Origin: an uncultured Planctomycetaceae bacterium
Lineage (GTDB): Bacteria; Planctomycetota; Planctomycetia; Planctomycetales; Planctomycetaceae
Direction of reading: 5' to 3'
Length of the DNA: 11,345 bases
Assembly (NCBI GenBank): GCA_937952455.1
Contig: CALFYU010000152.1
Coordinates: 1 to 11,345, forward strand
The first letter of the stretch is position 1; every line of letters begins with the position of its first letter. The notes beneath the pieces are model-generated. The model ran no database searches and was not told where the DNA came from. It was given only the letters and a program-made list of their open reading frames with translations. Below are positions 8,784-11,345 of the stretch, piece after piece. The translations under genes were made by a program, and so were the position numbers.

Positions 8784-8803
8784 GGACAAACCCAGAGGAC
8801 CCA

Positions 8804-9862
8804 TCACCGCGTTTTATAGGTCGTCGGCTTGCCATCCTTGCCGATCTGCACCGTGTAGCTTTTTCCGTCCGGGGCGATCGTTGCCTTGACGAATGTGCCG
8901 GGGCAAGTGTCGGAAGACTCGCCGGTGTTGGCAATGAATTCCGCCGGCGATTGATCTTCGGCTGCGGCGTTGATGTTGCGATGCAACTGATAGAGTGCTT
9001 TGAGCGATTTCGTCTCCCGCAACGTCTTGAGTGTGTTCGGATGGCCCCCTTTGACCGGACCGTTGCACATCACGGCCACAATCGGATCGACGGCGTGTAC
9101 GAGCACGGGATTGTTACTCGAGGGCAATCCGTGGTGAGTCACCATAAACAAATCGACTTGGCCGATCGGATTGTTGGGGGACATTAGTTTCGCTTCGACG
9201 TTCCAAGTCAGGTCGCCGCAGCAGAGGAACTTGAAATCGCCGAAGGTCAGCAGGAAACTCAAACTGGCGGCATTGTCCGATTCATCGCGGGGCATGGGGG
9301 CGTGGTCTTTTGCGAAAGGGTTCGGCGGGCCGTCGTTGGGAATCACTTCTCGGCTGGCGGTGACGATCTGCATCGACAGCGGCGTGTCGCCCGACTTGAG
9401 CGGCAGAAGGTTGCCTGCTGCGAGTTTATGGGATTGATTCTGCGAGGCGGCGCGATAGGCGCCGATCCGTTCGGTGAAATTCTTGTCCTCTGACAGCGTG
9501 TCGGGAATGCCCCGGTCCCAGAAATTCTTAATCTCGATTTCCGAGGCGAGCGCGGCGTGATTGCCGTAGTGATCGAGATGCCAGTGCGTGACGGCGGCGT
9601 GATCCAAATGATTCAAGTGTGCTTCTTCGCGAAGGACCTTGAGGATGCGGTCGCGATCGCGGCCGTTGTTGTCGGGATATCCGGAGTCGATCAACAGCGA
9701 TTCACCGGCTGGGGTGATGAATAATGTCGCCGCGCCCCCTTCCACGTCGATGAAATAAATCGTCAGCGGACCATCCGCCTTGTCAGCGGCAGCAGTCGGT
9801 CCGGTGCAAATCAATGACACGGCCACAGCGGCTAAAACCGCAAACAGAGACTTCGCTCGCAT
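8804..9862 (-). CDS. Secreted metallo-beta-lactamase-fold hydrolase (ComEC C-terminal-like)
   Basis: The protein has 352 residues. Residues 1-26 are a signal peptide (MRAKSLF, hydrophobic core, PTAAA before DKADG), so the enzyme should act outside the cytoplasm. The metallo-beta-lactamase fold follows: YFIDVEGGAATLF and LLIDSG (36-61) are the opening strands seen in the ComEC/Rec2 C-terminal group, and THWHLDHYG (92-100) is the metal-binding HxHxDH motif with His93, His95, Asp97 and His98. Further ligand candidates are the Asp of LCCGDLTWN and the His residues of VTHHGLPSSNNP. Substrate is unknown; related domains include nucleases and phosphodiesterases. The start is supported by GAGAGGA ending 5 bases before the ATG. 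The AI-2E-type gene ends 41 bases upstream on the same strand, so the two may be co-transcribed. It is not a full ComEC: the competence membrane region is absent. Confidence 0.9.
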   Translation of the reverse strand: MRAKSLFAVLAAVAVSLICTGPTAAADKADGPLTIYFIDVEGGAATLFITPAGESLLIDSGYPDNNGRDRDRILKVLREEAHLNHLDHAAVTHWHLDHYGNHAALASEIEIKNFWDRGIPDTLSEDKNFTERIGAYRAASQNQSHKLAAGNLLPLKSGDTPLSMQIVTASREVIPNDGPPNPFAKDHAPMPRDESDNAASLSFLLTFGDFKFLCCGDLTWNVEAKLMSPNNPIGQVDLFMVTHHGLPSSNNPVLVHAVDPIVAVMCNGPVKGGHPNTLKTLRETKSLKALYQLHRNINAAAEDQSPAEFIANTGESSDTCPGTFVKATIAPDGKSYTVQIGKDGKPTTYKTR

Positions 9863-9903
9863 GGTCGTCCTCTCTCGAGATTAGGTTGTGAACTCAATCG
9901 TGG

Positions 9904-11211
9904 TTATTTCTTGCCGCCGTTCTTTTTGGACACCGGCTGGCGTGGTTCGCCGGATGGCGGGCGGGGTTGTTTTTTGCGACGCCGCTGCCGGCGTTTTTTT
10001 GGTTTTGGCGCGGGCGATTCCAGCGATTCTTTATTAGGACTTTGCACCGTTGCTTCGGCCGGTTTTCGTTTGATCGCGGCAAATTTTTCTTCGGAGAACG
10101 CCTTGAGTTCGGCGTTAAAGATCTTCACCAAGGCATGCAAACACGAGGCCACGGTGGGGCCGACGAAAATGCCCCACAACCCCATGGCCTGCAGTCCGCC
10201 GAGCACACTGACAAATGCCAAAAGCGGGTGGAGTTTGGCGTCGCTGTGCAGCACGTAGGTGCGAATGATGTTGTCCAGCGTGCCGATGACGACGATGCCG
10301 TAGGCCGAGAGAAAAATGGCGCTGCCCCAATGCCCTTCGGCCGCCAACCAGATCGCGATCGGCGCCCAGACCAGCCAGGTACCGATCAGCGGGATCAGCG
10401 CCGTCAACGTGCACAAGATGCTCAGCAGAAAAAAATGACCCACGAAGAAATAGAGCACGGCCGCCGTGGCGATCCCCTGCCCTAGCGCGGCGGCAAAGGT
10501 CGCCAAGACGACGGCGCGAATCACCTTGTTGAAACGGTGCAAAAGTTCTTGTTGGTAGTCCTGATTGACGGGAATCAGTTCCCGCGCCGCATTGAGCAAG
10601 TCCGGGCCGTCGGCGAGAAAATAAAACAATCCGATGACGAACATCAAACCGCCGACCACTCCGGAGACGATTCGGCCTAAGACGCCGAAGGTCGAGGCGG
10701 CGAAGCCCATTGTCCTTTCAGCCACCCGGTCGAGGGCCGCCTTCGTGTTGGCACGGATGTTGGTTTCGACCTGTTCATGGAACCGGTCGCGGCGGAGTTC
10801 CCATGCGGCGACTTGTTCCTTTTCCGCCGGAGGGGGACTGAAGCGGGCATACAGGTCGTCGATGATTTCATCGGCGTCGAAACGTTCGCGAAAATGCCCA
10901 TAGGCCGGTTTCCACTTCGCGGGTTCCAGCCGCTCCTGGGCAAATGCATAAAGCTCGGCGGTGGCGATCACCGTGCTCGCGGCCAGCGGTACGAAGATGA
11001 TGGTCAGAATCGCCACCGTGGTCAGTCCGGCGGCCCAATGTGTCTTGTTGTTGGTCTTGGCCAAAAAGTAGTGGAACAACGGCTGGCACAACAGCGCCAC
11101 CACGCCCGCCAAAAACAGCGGCAGCAAGAACGGTGCGATCACCTGAAAGAAGGTGATCCCCAAAAAGACGATCAGCACCGTCAAGACAATCAACGATACA
11201 AGCCGCGCCAT
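9904..11211 (-). CDS. AI-2E/PerM family membrane protein with basic C-terminal tail
   Basis: The 435-residue protein is an integral membrane protein of the AI-2E transporter (PerM/TqsA, UPF0118) family. Hydrophobic segments lie at about 4-24, 26-46, 61-87, 173-199, 230-257, 259-288, 296-317 and 328-362, matching the usual eight-helix layout, with the long soluble stretch 88-170 between helices 3 and 4. The family block TLDNIIRTYVLHSDAKLHPL (311-330), followed by GGLQAMGLWGIFVGP (338-352), is clear. Family members have been linked to autoinducer-2 export, sodium-proton exchange and other transport; the substrate here is unknown. The tail 403-435 is very basic (about 16 Lys/Arg in 33 residues) and presumably cytoplasmic. 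The start ATG has only a weak upstream AAGG. The 134 bases between it and the right edge (11212-11345) show no gene or clear promoter. Confidence 0.92.
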   Translation of the reverse strand: MARLVSLIVLTVLIVFLGITFFQVIAPFLLPLFLAGVVALLCQPLFHYFLAKTNNKTHWAAGLTTVAILTIIFVPLAASTVIATAELYAFAQERLEPAKWKPAYGHFRERFDADEIIDDLYARFSPPPAEKEQVAAWELRRDRFHEQVETNIRANTKAALDRVAERTMGFAASTFGVLGRIVSGVVGGLMFVIGLFYFLADGPDLLNAARELIPVNQDYQQELLHRFNKVIRAVVLATFAAALGQGIATAAVLYFFVGHFFLLSILCTLTALIPLIGTWLVWAPIAIWLAAEGHWGSAIFLSAYGIVVIGTLDNIIRTYVLHSDAKLHPLLAFVSVLGGLQAMGLWGIFVGPTVASCLHALVKIFNAELKAFSEEKFAAIKRKPAEATVQSPNKESLESPAPKPKKRRQRRRKKQPRPPSGEPRQPVSKKNGGKK

Positions 11212-11345
11212 GAATTAAGAGGCCTTGCCAAAGATTAAGAGTTTCTTCCCCAACGCAGCGATGCCGCCATCGACTGGGCCGGTACTGTTGGCCACAGATT
11301 GAACACAGTTGTTGCGAATCCGAACCCAATTGCGAAATCGAGCTG

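Noticed and set aside
10868..11329. Minus-strand frame with a CxxC-like beginning (CSICGQ) near the right edge
   Set aside because: Most of it overlaps the AI-2E-type gene in another frame and the rest of the product resembles nothing; the CxxC is probably chance.

Overview
The window looks like chromosomal DNA of a planctomycete (phylum Planctomycetota). The evidence is the protein families: a DUF1549/DUF1553 (PSCyt2/PSD1) protein, a PSCyt1-type cytochrome c domain fused to WD40 repeats, a Tat-exported Gfo/Idh/MocA oxidoreductase, and a secreted PQQ-type propeller opening with the EDWPQWRGP motif. These are strongly expanded in, and typical of, planctomycetes. The DNA is moderately GC-rich by eye. 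The genus cannot be fixed from sequence alone. No rRNA, tRNA, CRISPR array, insertion sequence or phage gene was seen.

Left block, plus strand (2-4296): the 3' part of a DUF1549/DUF1553 gene runs in from the left edge. After a 41-base gap comes a 912-residue exported protein with a signal peptide, a CxxCH cytochrome domain, a seven-bladed WD40 propeller and a very long Ala-rich coiled coil. Both proteins carry a CxxCH motif and probably form one transcription unit acting outside the cytoplasm. Their biochemical role is not established.

Middle block, plus strand (4574-7167): after a 277-base intergenic region lie a Tat-exported NAD(P)-type oxidoreductase and, overlapping it at TGATG, a secreted PQQ-like beta-propeller. 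The pair is probably translationally coupled. It meets the next gene tail to tail across 30 bases with no obvious terminator.

Right block, minus strand (11211 down to 7198): an AI-2E/PerM-type membrane protein with a strongly basic tail, then 41 bases on a secreted metallo-beta-lactamase-fold hydrolase related to the ComEC C-terminal domain, then after 124 bases a CoA-acylating methylmalonate-semialdehyde dehydrogenase. This last is a cytoplasmic enzyme of valine/inositol-type catabolism and looks functionally unrelated to its neighbours.

The most notable non-coding signal is a palindromic element of about 92 bp present twice in the same orientation (4294-4385 and 8693-8783). The copies are about three-quarters identical by hand alignment, have terminal inverted repeats of about 19 bp, and show a compensatory base-pair change. 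One copy supplies the stop codon of the WD40 gene. The other fills most of the gap in front of the dehydrogenase and touches its probable ribosome binding site. It looks like a small dispersed repeat (REP/MITE-like) that I do not recognise. The second notable point is an internal duplication inside the coiled coil of the WD40 protein.
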